Shown here piece after piece: positions 14,459-14,489 of a stretch of DNA of 14,489 nt (position 1 is the first letter of the stretch; the number at the start of each line of letters is the position of its first letter). The position numbers and the translations under genes are program-made. This DNA is from Phycisphaerales bacterium. GTDB lineage: Bacteria > Planctomycetota > Phycisphaerae > Phycisphaerales > UBA1924. The notes under the pieces were generated by a model. It saw nothing but the letters and a program-made list of their open reading frames with translations, had not been told where the DNA came from and ran no database searches. The stretch covers positions 1 to 14,489 of the forward strand of contig DOJA01000072.1 of assembly GCA_003511945.1 (NCBI GenBank), read 5' to 3'.

Positions 14459-14489
14459 CGACCCCCACGCACCCCCCACGCACCCCCGC
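14459..14489 (-). promoter_or_regulatory. G-run repeat upstream of the secreted protein gene
   Basis: On the minus strand three runs of five or more G are separated by TGCGT, a perfectly periodic pattern about 80-110 bases before the start codon. It could be part of a G-quadruplex or a short tandem repeat continuing past the window. Only three runs are visible, so neither can be settled here. Confidence 0.3.

Noticed and set aside
1..14489. CRISPR array, tRNA, rRNA, transposase or prophage genes
   Set aside because: No regularly spaced direct repeats, cloverleaf candidates or matching protein motifs were seen on either strand.

Overview
The window looks like chromosomal DNA of a GC-rich, flagellated planctomycete, most likely of the class Phycisphaerae. 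The best single clue is the secreted protein at the right end, whose C-terminus carries two dockerin-like calcium loops of the form GDxDGxGxVDFDDITxVLSxW, a signature I associate with Phycisphaerales exported proteins. A class II DAHP synthase, a glycogen debranching enzyme, a Thr/Lys/Arg-rich histone-like protein and a fliD-fliS pair fit this. All assignments come from reading the translations; no database search was possible.

Left end (1-1471, + strand): a spermidine-synthase-like protein whose frame runs into a 54-residue antitoxin-like tail, overlapping a nucleotidyltransferase of the AbiEii/DUF6036 type. The first two thirds of that protein read like a proteobacterial non-canonical aminopropyltransferase, so the junction near base 750 is either a real recombination or an assembly artefact.

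Middle left (1475-5830): class II DAHP synthase (minus strand, entry to the shikimate pathway), a divergent 113-residue histone-like protein, and a minus-strand glycogen debranching enzyme. The DAHP synthase leader has a GC-rich hairpin and a candidate -10 box. A compound inverted repeat lies just 3' of the debranching enzyme.

Centre (5871-9735, + strand): an AT-rich island and a good sigma-54-type -24/-12 match precede a small unknown ORF, an unusually long fliD (957 aa, with four to five tandem hook-IN-type repeats) and fliS with a Pro/Ala-rich tail. These probably form one flagellar filament-assembly operon.

Right part (9912-14380, minus strand): the clamp-loader delta' subunit (holB) follows an ion-transporter-superfamily sodium:proton antiporter by 23 bases, and upstream of them is the exported dockerin-tailed protein. 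Two copies of a dispersed double-hairpin repeat sit 5-6 bases 3' of the stop codons of holB and of the dockerin-tailed gene. With the structure after the debranching enzyme, every minus-strand gene here that has free 3' space ends in a REP-like palindromic element.

No tRNA, rRNA, CRISPR array, transposase or phage gene was seen. I did not find a clearly new multi-gene system. The most unusual items are the fused aminopropyltransferase/antitoxin-like gene, the stop-codon-associated repeats and the expanded FliD.
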